The notes beneath the pieces are model-generated. The model was not told where the DNA came from. It did not search any database and saw only the letters and a program-made list of their open reading frames with translations. Both the position numbers and the translations under genes were made by a program. DNA of 6,878 bases from Spirochaetae bacterium HGW-Spirochaetae-7 (GTDB lineage: Bacteria > Spirochaetota > Spirochaetia > Treponematales > UBA12059): contig PGXR01000041.1 in the NCBI GenBank assembly GCA_002839245.1, forward strand, positions 15,737 through 22,614, in the 5' to 3' direction. Shown here one piece after another: positions 1 to 6,142 of the stretch. Each line of letters opens with the position of its first letter. The stretch's first letter is position 1.

Positions 1-1487
1 CGGGCTTCCTTGTCATCGCGCTTGCGCGCCACCACGTTCCTGTCAATGGTCAGGATGTTGCCTTCGGAAACGAGCCACGAGCGTATCTTCGAGCGCGCCT
101 TTGCGGTGCGCACCGACTTGAGCCAGTTGACGTTGGGCCGGGCGGTGGCGCTGGTGACTATCTCGACCACCTGGGTATTCCTAAGCTCGGAGTTGAGCGG
201 GATTATGGCGCCGCCCGCCTTGGCCACGAGGCAGCGGTTGCCGACGTCGCTGTGGATGGCGTAGGCGAAGTCCAGGGGCGTCGACCCGGCAGGCAGCTCT
301 ATGGCGTCGCCCTTGGGCGTGAACACGATGATGGAATCCTTGAGTATCTCGCGCTTGATGTCCTCGAGGAAGTCCGAGCCCGACTCGAGCATCGTGCCCC
401 AGTCCTTGAGCTTGTTGACCAGGCCCAGGTCCTCGGGGCGGACGATTTCCGATGAGTTGCCCTTCTTGTACAGCCAGTGCGACGCCACGCCGAACTCGGC
501 GACCCGGTGCATCTCGCGGGTGCGTATCTGTATCTCGAGCAGGGTGCCTTCGTACGCCATGACCGTGGTGTGCAGGCTGCGGTAGCCGTTCGACTTCGGC
601 ATCGCGATGTAGTCCTTGAAGCGGCCGTCCAGGGGTTTCCACAGGCCGTGGACTATGCCGAGCACGGCGTAGCACTCGCTCTCCTCGTCGCAGAGGATAC
701 GGACTCCAGACAGGTCGTAGAGTTCGTCCGCGCTCTTGGCGCGCTTGCGCATCTTCTGGTATATCGAGTAGAAGTGCTTGGCGCGGGCCATCACCTCGAC
801 GGCGATACCTTCAGCCGTGGCGGCCGTCTCGATGTCATCGCGCGCCTTGACGAGGAAGGCCTCGCGCTCCGGCTTCTTGGCCGACACGAGCAGCTTTATC
901 TGGTCGAAAGCCTCTCGGTTGATCTCCTTGAGCGCCAGGTCCTCGAGCTCGTCCTTCATCCAGCTCATACCCAGGCGGTCCGCCAGCGGCGCGAAGACGT
1001 CGACGCATTCGGCCGCTATCCTGCGCCGTTCCTCCTCGGGAAGCCACTTGAGCGTGCGCATGTTGTCGAGCTTGTCCGCCAGCTTTACGATGATGACGCG
1101 GAGGTCGCGGGTCATCGCGAACAGCATCTTGCGTATGGTCTCGGCCGCCTGGATGGTCTTGTTTTTTGCCTTGAGCGAGGCCATGCGCCCCAGTTCGTCG
1201 ACGAGCGTCGCGGCGCGTTCTCCGAATCGTTCCTCGACGGCGGCCCTGGTGACCCTCGTGTCCTCGAGCGCCTGGTGGAGAAGGCCGGCTATGACGCTGT
1301 CGGCATCCATGCCCATCGCGGCGAGCAGCGTGGCGACGCGCTCCGGGTGCGTGACCGTAGGCTCCCCGGACGCGCGGAAGCTGCCCGCGTGCAGTTCTGC
1401 CGCCCAGGCGCGGGCCGCCTGGACGCGGTCGGCATCGGCGGGCGCGAATCGTTCAAGATAGTCGTCGAGCCTTTCATCGTTCTGCAT
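1..1487 (-). CDS. rel: Rel/SpoT-family (p)ppGpp synthetase with altered HD hydrolase motif, C-terminus outside window
   Basis: Cytosolic stringent-response enzyme making (p)ppGpp from GTP/GDP and ATP; 495 codons are visible. Order: HD hydrolase domain (about residues 25-145), synthetase domain (about 225-340) with RFKDYIA (289-295), GYRSLHTTV (301-309) and EIQIRT (318-323), then a TGS domain (about 385-446) starting IIVFTPKGD. The ACT/zinc-binding end lies beyond position 1. RFKD at 289-292 is the RXKD type typical of bifunctional Rel enzymes. In the HD domain, His47, His71, Glu75-Asp76, Asp138 and Asn142 are kept with the spacing of streptococcal Rel, but the HD pair itself is His71-Gln72, so a metal ligand is missing. 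Hydrolase activity is therefore doubtful (inference). Start: ATG at 1485-1487 with GGGAGG 5 nt upstream. It overlaps the end of prmC by 14 nt, suggesting coupled translation as the last visible gene of the operon. The family call is very secure; naming it relA or spoT is not justified. Confidence 0.95.
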   Translation of the reverse strand, partial: MQNDERLDDYLERFAPADADRVQAARAWAAELHAGSFRASGEPTVTHPERVATLLAAMGMDADSVIAGLLHQALEDTRVTRAAVEERFGERAATLVDELGRMASLKAKNKTIQAAETIRKMLFAMTRDLRVIIVKLADKLDNMRTLKWLPEEERRRIAAECVDVFAPLADRLGMSWMKDELEDLALKEINREAFDQIKLLVSAKKPEREAFLVKARDDIETAATAEGIAVEVMARAKHFYSIYQKMRKRAKSADELYDLSGVRILCDEESECYAVLGIVHGLWKPLDGRFKDYIAMPKSNGYRSLHTTVMAYEGTLLEIQIRTREMHRVAEFGVASHWLYKKGNSSEIVRPEDLGLVNKLKDWGTMLESGSDFLEDIKREILKDSIIVFTPKGDAIELPAGSTPLDFAYAIHSDVGNRCLVAKAGGAIIPLNSELRNTQVVEIVTSATARPNVNWLKSVRTAKARSKIRSWLVSEGNILTIDRNVVARKRDDKEA

Positions 1488-2358
1488 GCTTGCCTCCCGC
1501 GACCACCCGGTCGCTGCCGGACAGGTCGACACGTATCGTTACGCCTTCGAATCCCGCCGCCTCGAACATCGCGGCGACCCGGGGGCCCTGCTCCTCGCCG
1601 ATTTCCACGGCCAGTGCGCCTCCGTTGCGCAGCTTTTCCCAGGCCTGGGCCGTCAGGGCCGGGTAGAGGTCCAGGCCGTGAATACCGCCATCGAGGGCTC
1701 CTGCCGGCTCGCGTCCGCCCGCCATGCCTATCTCGCCTGCGAGCGCGGCGGTCACGTACGGGGGGTTGGCGACTATCAGGTCGAAGACGCCTGCGGCTCC
1801 CGCCAACAAGTCGCCGATGGAAGCGGACAGCTCGCGCCCGAGTATCGAGCGGGCATTTGCGCGGGCAAGTTCGAGGGCATCGGGTGAAATGTCCGACAGC
1901 GACACCTCGACGTCCGGCCTCTCGGCAGCTATCGATATGCCGACGCAGCCCGAGCCGGTGCAGGCGTCATGACAGCGTAACCGCGGTGTCCCATTGCCGC
2001 CCGTCGGGGCACCCGCAATAGAGCCGTGCGGCGGAAGGAGCGACAGGGCGACCTCGACGAGCAGTTCGGTATCTGGCCTGGGAACGAGCACGCGTGGATC
2101 CACGGCATATCGTCTCCCATAGAATTCCTTGAAGCCCAGGATGTACGCCACGCTTTCGCCCGACGCGCGGCGTTCGATGAAGCGCCGGTATGCAGCGAAG
2201 GCGCCGGGATCGACATCGTCGGGCATCGACGAGAGAAGCCTTGCCTTGTCGGTATTCATGGCCAGGCCCAGGAGGAGGACGGCATCCAGGAAAGGCGATC
2301 CCGGCATGCTCCGTTCCAGGGCTCCGGTTCCTTCCGCCAGCGCCGTCCGTACGGTCAT
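1474..2358 (-). CDS. prmC: PrmC (HemK), peptide chain release factor N5-glutamine methyltransferase
   Basis: SAM-dependent methyltransferase that methylates the glutamine of the GGQ motif in release factors, raising termination efficiency. The 294-residue product is slightly longer than the E. coli enzyme (277). The N-terminal helical substrate-binding domain (about 1-85) is followed by the family signature around VPRPDTELLVE (92-102), SAM motif I DACTGSGCVGI (131-141) and the catalytic NPPY (198-201), which binds the target glutamine. A Gly/Pro-rich stretch at about 109-127, before motif I, looks like a small lineage-specific linker expansion. Start: ATG at 2356-2358, where the N-terminus aligns with known PrmC proteins. 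A GGAAGG (2372-2377) lies 13 nt upstream, rather far. It sits 22 nt after prfA, its substrate gene, and overlaps rel by 14 nt at the other end. The coupling with prfA is a classic and biologically sensible arrangement. Confidence 0.96.
   Translation of the reverse strand: MTVRTALAEGTGALERSMPGSPFLDAVLLLGLAMNTDKARLLSSMPDDVDPGAFAAYRRFIERRASGESVAYILGFKEFYGRRYAVDPRVLVPRPDTELLVEVALSLLPPHGSIAGAPTGGNGTPRLRCHDACTGSGCVGISIAAERPDVEVSLSDISPDALELARANARSILGRELSASIGDLLAGAAGVFDLIVANPPYVTAALAGEIGMAGGREPAGALDGGIHGLDLYPALTAQAWEKLRNGGALAVEIGEEQGPRVAAMFEAAGFEGVTIRVDLSGSDRVVAGGKHAER
1493..1498 (-). promoter_or_regulatory. Ribosome binding site of rel
   Basis: GGGAGG on the minus strand, 5 nt before the ATG at 1487 and lying inside the last codons of prmC. 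It is the strongest Shine-Dalgarno in the operon and fixes the rel start. Confidence 0.75.
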
Positions 2359-2380
2359 GGTACGGTCGCTGCCTTCCGGG

Positions 2381-3451
2381 TCACCGGCTCTCCGCCTTGA
2401 GCGCGTCCTCGCGCGCCCGGAGGATCAAGCCTTGCACGATATCCCCGATGTCGCCCTGCATGAAGAGGTCGAGCTTGTACAGCGTCACGTCTATGCGGTG
2501 GTCGGTGACGCGGTTCTGCGGAAAGTTATAGGTTCGTATGCGCTCGGACCTGTCGCCCGAGCCTATCTGGCTGCGGCGCTCGGCGGAACGCTCCGCGTTC
2601 TTCTTCTCTTCCTCGAGCTCGTATATACGCGCCCGGAGGATGCGCAAGGCCTTGGCCTTGTTCTTTATCTGGCTCTTCTCGTCCTGGCAGTGGACCACGA
2701 GGCCCGTCGGGAGGTGGGTCAGGCGGACGGCGGAATCGGTCGTGTTGACGCACTGGCCGCCGGGGCCTCCCGCCCGCATCACGTCGATGCGCAACTCGTC
2801 GGGGCGTATTACCACTTCGGTCTCCTCGACCTCGGGCAGGACGGCCACCGTCACCGCGCTCGTATGGATGCGCCCGGAGGCTTCGGTGCTCGGCACGCGC
2901 TGTACGCGGTGCACGCCGGATTCCCAGCGGAGCTTTCCGAAGGCCCCGTCACCCGACAGCGAGAAGATTATCTCCTTGAAGCCGCCCAGGCCAGTCTCGG
3001 AGGCGCTCATCACTTCGACCTTCCAGCCCTGGCCGTCGGCGTAGCGCGTATACATGCGGTACAAATCCGCGGCGAACAGGGCGGCCTCGTCCCCGCCGGT
3101 GCCGGCGCGTATCTCCATGATGGTGTTCTTGTCGTCCAGCGGATCGTGAGGTAAAAGGAGGGCCGTAAGCTTGCGCTCCGATTCCTCTAGAGCCAGTTCG
3201 AGGCTCCGCTGCTCGTCGCGCGCCATCTCCTTGAGCTCCGGATCGGTTTCGTCGTGCAGCATGGCCCTGGCTCCGGAGAGTTCGCCCTCCAGACGGGCGT
3301 AGTCAGCGTGTGCATCCAGTATAGCTCCGAGGCGGGAGCGCTCGCGCATGGTCTCCTTGTAGCGGGTGGCGTCGCGGGCCAGGCCCGGGTCGGCAACAAG
3401 GTCTTCGAGCTCCCTGAAACGAGAGGAGATGAGTTCGATGCGCTCCGTCAC
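2381..3451 (-). CDS. prfA: Peptide chain release factor 1 (RF1)
   Basis: Class I release factor recognising UAA and UAG in the ribosomal A site and triggering peptidyl-tRNA hydrolysis. The product is 356 residues (E. coli RF1 is 360). Domain 1 is helical (about 1-105), followed by GTGGDEAALFA (117-127), the stop-codon recognition segment VQRVPSTE (183-190), and the GGQ loop GGPGGQCVNTTDS (228-240) with catalytic Gly231-Gly232-Gln233. The P-x-T tripeptide (187-189) is Pro-Ser-Thr; it marks RF1 rather than RF2, which has SPF. The middle residue is Ala in E. coli and Val in Thermus. The start is GTG (3449-3451) with AAGGAG at 3463-3468. The GTG shares GTGA with the stop of the upstream small gene, so translation is probably coupled. 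prmC, whose product modifies Gln233, follows directly. Confidence 0.97.
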   Translation of the reverse strand: MTERIELISSRFRELEDLVADPGLARDATRYKETMRERSRLGAILDAHADYARLEGELSGARAMLHDETDPELKEMARDEQRSLELALEESERKLTALLLPHDPLDDKNTIMEIRAGTGGDEAALFAADLYRMYTRYADGQGWKVEVMSASETGLGGFKEIIFSLSGDGAFGKLRWESGVHRVQRVPSTEASGRIHTSAVTVAVLPEVEETEVVIRPDELRIDVMRAGGPGGQCVNTTDSAVRLTHLPTGLVVHCQDEKSQIKNKAKALRILRARIYELEEEKKNAERSAERRSQIGSGDRSERIRTYNFPQNRVTDHRIDVTLYKLDLFMQGDIGDIVQGLILRAREDALKAESR

Positions 3452-3627
3452 GGTGCGGTCTTCTCCTTGAAGTACGGGCAGGAATAGACCACGATCTCCA
3501 TGCCGTCGTCACCCGACGGGCCGAGCGAATCGACGTTGTCCGCGAGCTTTCGCTGAACGCGGCAATTGCCGTGCGAGATGCATATGGGGCAAGCGCCGTT
3601 GCCCCTCGGATTGATTTCAAGCTTCAT
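3448..3627 (-). CDS. Small Cys-rich protein, putative zinc ribbon, first gene of the prfA operon
   Basis: A 59-residue protein not recognised as a named family. Cysteines at 13, 16, 22 and 50, with His19, give a C-x2-C-x5-C-x27-C pattern consistent with one zinc site. The C-terminal part MEIVVYSCPYF (43-53) looks like a final beta-hairpin carrying the last Cys-Pro. There is no signal peptide or membrane segment, so it is probably cytosolic. I chose ATG at 3625-3627 (MKLEIN...). A GTG at 3660 in the same frame would add 11 residues unlike the rest and would overlap the promoter region. There is no clear Shine-Dalgarno, but a candidate -10 box ends 6 nt before the ATG. Its stop TGA overlaps the GTG start of prfA by 4 nt, which strongly supports it being a real translated gene of this operon. 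Its role is unknown; position suggests a link to translation. Confidence 0.72.
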   Translation of the reverse strand: MKLEINPRGNGACPICISHGNCRVQRKLADNVDSLGPSGDDGMEIVVYSCPYFKEKTAP

Positions 3628-3633
3628 GACATG

Positions 3634-3662
3634 AAGGTACCAAAATTCGGGGTGCCGCACAA
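3634..3662 (-). promoter_or_regulatory. Candidate promoter of the small gene-prfA-prmC-rel operon
   Basis: On the minus strand, TTGTGC (3657-3662), a 17-bp spacer and TACCTT (3634-3639). Both boxes are weak (3 of 6 each), but the spacer is ideal and the predicted start of transcription falls at about the ATG (3627). An alternative minus-strand -10, TATAAA at 3684-3689, has no good -35 but would give a leader of roughly 50 nt. Confidence 0.35.
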
Positions 3663-3669
3663 GGACCGA

Positions 3670-3698
3670 TTGCGTTAGCGCATTTTATATCCTATGAT
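3670..3698 (+). promoter_or_regulatory. Candidate promoter of serS
   Basis: TTGCGT (3670-3675), 17-bp spacer, TATGAT (3693-3698; 5 of 6 to consensus). Transcription would begin near 3705, only a few nt before the serS ATG at 3709. The upstream in-frame ATG at 3694 lies inside the -10 box, which argues against that start. Confidence 0.45.
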
Positions 3699-3708
3699 CG
3701 CTTCCACC

Positions 3709-4983
3709 ATGCTAGATCTACGATTCATCAAGGACAATCTTGACGCCGTCAAGAAGAACATCGGGAACCGTTTCATGAAGGCCGACGCCGACCTCGTCGC
3801 CTCGCTCTTCGACAAGCGCAACGAGCTCCTGAAACGGCTGGAGGACGAGCGCCGGTCCCGCAACGAGAACGCCGCAGCGATGAAGGCCAAGCTTGAAACC
3901 GCCGTCCGCGACGGCTTGATAGCGGAAGGCAAGCGCCTCAAGGACCTGATATCGTCCCTGGAGACCGAGGTCGAGGCGCTGCTGGCCCGCCTCGACGCCG
4001 AAGTCCGCCGCATACCAAACATGGCCCACCCCGACGCTCCCATTGGCAAGGAAGACAAGGACAACCTCGAGGTCAAGCGCGTCGGCACCCCGACCACGTT
4101 CGATTTCGAACCCAGGGACCACGTCCAGCTCGGGCAGGACCTGGACATCATAGACTTCGACGCGGGTACCAAGGTCTCCGGCACCAAGTTCTACTACCTC
4201 AAGAACGAGGGAGTCTTCCTGGAACTGGGCCTGGTACGCTACGCCCTGGATATCCTGGTCAAGCGCGGCTTCACCCCGTTCATAACGCCTGACATCGCCA
4301 AGACGGAGATACTCGAGGGCATAGGCTTCAACCCCCGCGGCGCAGAATCCAACGTCTACTCGGTCGAGGGAGAAGGCTCCTGCCTGGTCGGTACCGCCGA
4401 GATAACCCTGGGCGGCTACTACTCCGACACGCTGTTTACCAAGGACAGGTTGCCCCTGCGCATGGCGGGCCTTTCGCATTGTTTCCGCCGCGAGGCGGGA
4501 GCCGCCGGCCAGTTCAGCAAGGGCCTGTACCGCGTCCACCAGTTCACCAAGCTGGAGATGTTCGCCTACTGTCTCCCCGAGGATTCGGACAGGATCCACG
4601 AAGAGCTGCGACTCATCGAAGAGGAAATCTTCGAGGGCCTGGGCATTCCCTTCCGCGTCGTGGACACCTGCACCGGCGACCTCGGCGCCCCGGCCTACCG
4701 CAAGTGGGACCTGGAAGCGTGGATGCCCGGCCGCAACGGCGGCGAGTGGGGCGAGGTGACCAGCACCTCCAACTGCACCGACTACCAGGCCCGCCGCCTG
4801 GGCATCAAGTACAAGGACGACGACGGCAAGAACAAGTACGTGCACATGCTCAACGGCACCGCCATCGCGATAAGCCGCGGCATCATAGCCGTCCTGGAGA
4901 ATTTCCAGCAGGCTGACGGCACCGTCAAGGTGCCGCCGGCGCTGGTGCCGTACTGCGGGTTCGAGGTGATAGGGAGGAAGTAA
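3709..4983 (+). CDS. serS: Seryl-tRNA synthetase (SerRS)
   Basis: Class II aminoacyl-tRNA synthetase charging tRNA-Ser with serine. The product is 424 residues from this start (E. coli 430). The N-terminal MLDLRFIKDN is the usual SerRS opening and decides the start; ATG at 3694 would add five odd residues. The tRNA-binding coiled-coil arm is rich in Lys, Arg and Glu (about 30-100). The catalytic core has the serine-binding T-x-E (Thr229-Glu231), motif 2 FRREAGA (259-265), and motif 3 NGTAIAISR with Arg390. No Shine-Dalgarno precedes the ATG. Ile is mostly ATC or ATA, the host style. The last 225 coding bases (4756-4980) are repeated 874 bp downstream, and the segment just before them recurs at 6349-6411, so the 3' end is a hotspot for rearrangement. 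The gene itself looks intact and functional. Confidence 0.97.
   Translation: MLDLRFIKDNLDAVKKNIGNRFMKADADLVASLFDKRNELLKRLEDERRSRNENAAAMKAKLETAVRDGLIAEGKRLKDLISSLETEVEALLARLDAEVRRIPNMAHPDAPIGKEDKDNLEVKRVGTPTTFDFEPRDHVQLGQDLDIIDFDAGTKVSGTKFYYLKNEGVFLELGLVRYALDILVKRGFTPFITPDIAKTEILEGIGFNPRGAESNVYSVEGEGSCLVGTAEITLGGYYSDTLFTKDRLPLRMAGLSHCFRREAGAAGQFSKGLYRVHQFTKLEMFAYCLPEDSDRIHEELRLIEEEIFEGLGIPFRVVDTCTGDLGAPAYRKWDLEAWMPGRNGGEWGEVTSTSNCTDYQARRLGIKYKDDDGKNKYVHMLNGTAIAISRGIIAVLENFQQADGTVKVPPALVPYCGFEVIGRK
4756..4980 (+). repeat. Direct repeat copy 1 (serS 3' end)
   Basis: Covers serS codons 350-424. It aligns without gaps to 5630-5854 (offset 874) with 19 mismatches by hand count, so 206/225 identical. 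The last 39 bases are identical, as are about 45 bases around 4888-4932, while differences cluster elsewhere. Confidence 0.95.
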
Positions 4984-4995
4984 AAAAATCGGTGG

Positions 4996-5038
4996 ATGTC
5001 ATTTGCAGTATATTTGAATTATGATCTCCTTCTGGGGG
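4996..5038 (+). promoter_or_regulatory. Candidate promoter and RBS for the DUF433/DUF5615 module
   Basis: ATGTCA (4996-5001; 4 of 6), 18-bp spacer and TATGAT (5020-5025) would start transcription near 5032. GGGGG at 5034-5038 sits 5 nt before the antitoxin ATG and could serve as a Shine-Dalgarno, although it would be very near the 5' end. The AT-rich 60-bp gap after serS holds no visible terminator, so read-through from serS is also possible. Confidence 0.35.
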
Positions 5039-5043
5039 CTTTT

Positions 5044-5268
5044 ATGACACTAAACAGGATAAACGTCGATCCCTCAATCATGACTGGAAAGCCATGCATA
5101 AAAGGCACTCGCGTAACCGTTGGTGCGCTTGTTGGACAAATGGCTGTCGGCAGCACCATCGATGAGATCCTCAAGGATTTCCCTTATCTTGAACATGAAG
5201 ACATCTTGCAGGCGTTGCAATTTGCCGCGTACAGAGTAGATGAGCAGGAAATCGCGTTGCACGCATGA
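5044..5268 (+). CDS. DUF433-family antitoxin
   Basis: A 74-residue small helical protein of the DUF433 (VapB-like) family, which usually neutralises a PIN-like toxin encoded next to it. The hallmark is visible: INVDPSIMTGKPCIKGTRVTVG (about residues 5-26, matching the family pattern of Asp-Pro, Gly-Lys-Pro-x-Ile-x-Gly-Thr-Arg), then a predicted helix-turn-helix-like stretch with DEILKDFPYLEHEDILQAL. I preferred ATG at 5044 over the upstream ATG at 4996, because homologues begin a few residues before the INVDP-type motif and because GGGGG precedes 5044. The stop overlaps the toxin start (ATGA), giving the tight coupling expected of TA pairs. Codons (ATT, GTT, CTT) and lower GC differ from serS and prfA, pointing to transfer. 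It likely binds its own promoter with the toxin (family knowledge). Confidence 0.88.
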   Translation: MTLNRINVDPSIMTGKPCIKGTRVTVGALVGQMAVGSTIDEILKDFPYLEHEDILQALQFAAYRVDEQEIALHA

Positions 5269-5630
5269 AACTCCTGATCGATATGAATCTGCCACCCCGG
5301 TGGGCAGACTTCTTAGGTTCAAGAAATATTGAAGCCGTCCATTGGTCATCGATCGGTAAACCTGATGCGCGTGATCAGGAGATTCTTGAGTATGCCGCTA
5401 TCAATGGATATATAGTGTTCACACACGATCTGGATTTTGCTTTCTTGCTGGCACGATCCCGGTCTGTCACGCCAAGCGTCATCCAGACAAGAATTCCAGA
5501 ACTCAGACCAGAGTCGATCGGGGATTTGCTGATTGCAACAATCGAGCAATTCGCCGATCAGCTTGAAGAGGGTTGTCTCGTGACTATCAATGAAGACCGG
5601 CGCAAGGTGCGACTCTTGCCTTTGGCATAG
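5265..5630 (+). CDS. DUF5615 PIN-like toxin (predicted ribonuclease)
   Basis: 121 residues. DUF5615 proteins adopt a reduced PIN fold and are predicted metal-dependent RNases paired with DUF433 antitoxins. Visible acidic and conserved positions: Asp6-x-Asn8 in LLIDMNLPP near the N-terminus, Asp37 and Glu39 in ARDQEILEYA, and THDLDF (53-58) with Asp55 and Asp57. These match the family signature, so the active site looks intact. The ATG overlaps the antitoxin stop by 4 nt. Base composition is clearly lower in GC than serS. The stop codon TAG (5628-5630) lies exactly at the junction with the second copy of the serS 3' end: the G of TAG is the first base of the repeat, so the module abuts the duplication with no spacer. 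Target and toxicity in this host are unknown. Confidence 0.88.
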   Translation: MKLLIDMNLPPRWADFLGSRNIEAVHWSSIGKPDARDQEILEYAAINGYIVFTHDLDFAFLLARSRSVTPSVIQTRIPELRPESIGDLLIATIEQFADQLEEGCLVTINEDRRKVRLLPLA

Positions 5631-5854
5631 TGACCAGCACCTCGAACTGCACCGACTACCAGGCCCGCCGCCTCAACATCAAGTACAAGGACGACGACGG
5701 CAAGAACAAGTACGTTCATATGCGGAGCGGCACCTCCATCGCCATCAGCCGCAGCATCATAGCCGTCCTGGAGAATTTCCAGCAGGCTGACGGCACCGTG
5801 AAGCTGCCAGCAGCCCTGGTGCCGTACTGCGGGTTCGAGGTGATAGGGAGGAAG
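5630..5854 (+). repeat. Direct repeat copy 2 (duplicated serS 3' end)
   Basis: Partner of 4756-4980 (same orientation, 206/225 identical, no gaps). Homologous recombination between the two would delete 874 bp, removing the DUF433/DUF5615 pair and leaving a serS with this 3' end. Confidence 0.95.
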
Positions 5855-5857
5855 TGA
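5630..5857 (+). pseudogene. Truncated serS duplicate (C-terminal 75 codons of SerRS)
   Basis: Encodes the motif-3 end of SerRS with no N-terminus, tRNA-binding arm or motif 2, so it cannot charge tRNA. The frame is open from the GTG at 5630 to a TGA at 5855-5857, whereas serS ends in TAA. About nine of the changed codons are synonymous and seven change residues, including Leu-Asn to Arg-Ser just before the motif-3 Gly-Thr. At one site (Leu-Asn-Ile rather than Leu-Gly-Ile after Ala-Arg-Arg) this copy is closer to the common SerRS sequence than the full gene is. It may therefore be the displaced native 3' end or come from a related strain. Translation as a peptide is conceivable, since GTG overlaps the toxin stop, but no Shine-Dalgarno is seen. 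Confidence 0.9.
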
Positions 5858-5858
5858 G

Positions 5859-5887
5859 TTGACCCCGCTTTATCTACGGAGTACATT
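5859..5887 (+). promoter_or_regulatory. Promoter of hicBA
   Basis: TTGACC (5859-5864; 5 of 6 to consensus), an exact 17-bp spacer, and TACATT (5882-5887; 4 of 6). It starts right after the stop of the serS fragment. The predicted start of transcription falls at about 5894, the hicB ATG, implying a leaderless or nearly leaderless mRNA. GGAG at 5878-5881, 12 nt before the ATG, would then not be transcribed. Confidence 0.6.
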
Positions 5888-5894
5888 GAATGTA
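5882..5894. promoter_or_regulatory. Palindromic operator candidate over the hicBA -10 box
   Basis: TACATTGAATGTA is a perfect 6-bp inverted repeat around one central base. It covers the -10 box and reaches the first base of the hicB start codon. TA operons are commonly autorepressed by antitoxin binding to such palindromes, so this is a good operator candidate. This HicB looks too short to carry its own DNA-binding domain, so the binding protein is uncertain. Confidence 0.5.
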
Positions 5895-6142
5895 TGCACA
5901 GGTATTCAATACTGTTTGAGGAGATCACCGATCCCGGATTCCCGGATGGATGGTACTACGCCATCGTCCCGATGCTGAACCTCACCACCCACGGGAAAGG
6001 TATCGAAGGCGCGCGCGCGGCTGTCATGGACTTGCTGCAACTCTGGTTCGCAGAGAAGCAGGCGCATGGAGAGGAAATTCCCGTTGAACCCGCGGTATTC
6101 TTCACGCAAGTCGACATTCCTGATGCCCTTCAAGTCGTCTGA
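5894..6142 (+). CDS. hicB: HicB-like antitoxin
   Basis: An 82-residue protein with the partial RNase H-like fold of HicB antitoxins, which block the HicA mRNA interferase. The start MHRYSILFEEITD, the central GWYYAIVPMLNLTTHGKG (19-36) at the place of the usual Gly-Cys-x-x-x-Gly strand-turn, the following Ala-rich helix (39-57) and GEEIPVEP (59-66) all follow the family pattern. It is a short form: no C-terminal helix-turn-helix or ribbon-helix-helix domain is visible. The usual Pro-Gly-Cys segment has diverged. ATG at 5894 follows a good promoter and palindrome. The antitoxin gene comes first, the reverse of E. coli hicAB, but this order is known in other HicBA loci. It overlaps hicA by 20 nt. 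Composition is intermediate to low GC compared with serS. Confidence 0.8.
   Translation: MHRYSILFEEITDPGFPDGWYYAIVPMLNLTTHGKGIEGARAAVMDLLQLWFAEKQAHGEEIPVEPAVFFTQVDIPDALQVV

Noticed and set aside
477..2021. Long plus-strand open frame of 514 codons opposite rel and prmC
   Set aside because: It runs antisense to two clearly recognised genes, is rich in Arg, Pro and Ala as expected of a GC-rich shadow frame, and crosses the gene boundary between them.
3694..3708. Upstream ATG as the serS start
   Set aside because: It would add five residues before the canonical MLDLRF opening and lies within the likely -10 box.
3718..4845. Minus-strand open frame of 375 codons opposite serS
   Set aside because: Antisense shadow of serS; Val/Gly/Ala/Leu-rich with no motif and no ribosome binding site.
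4984..5629. Insertion sequence carrying the DUF433/DUF5615 pair
   Set aside because: No transposase, terminal inverted repeats or short target duplication is visible; the only flanking repeat is the serS 3' end itself.
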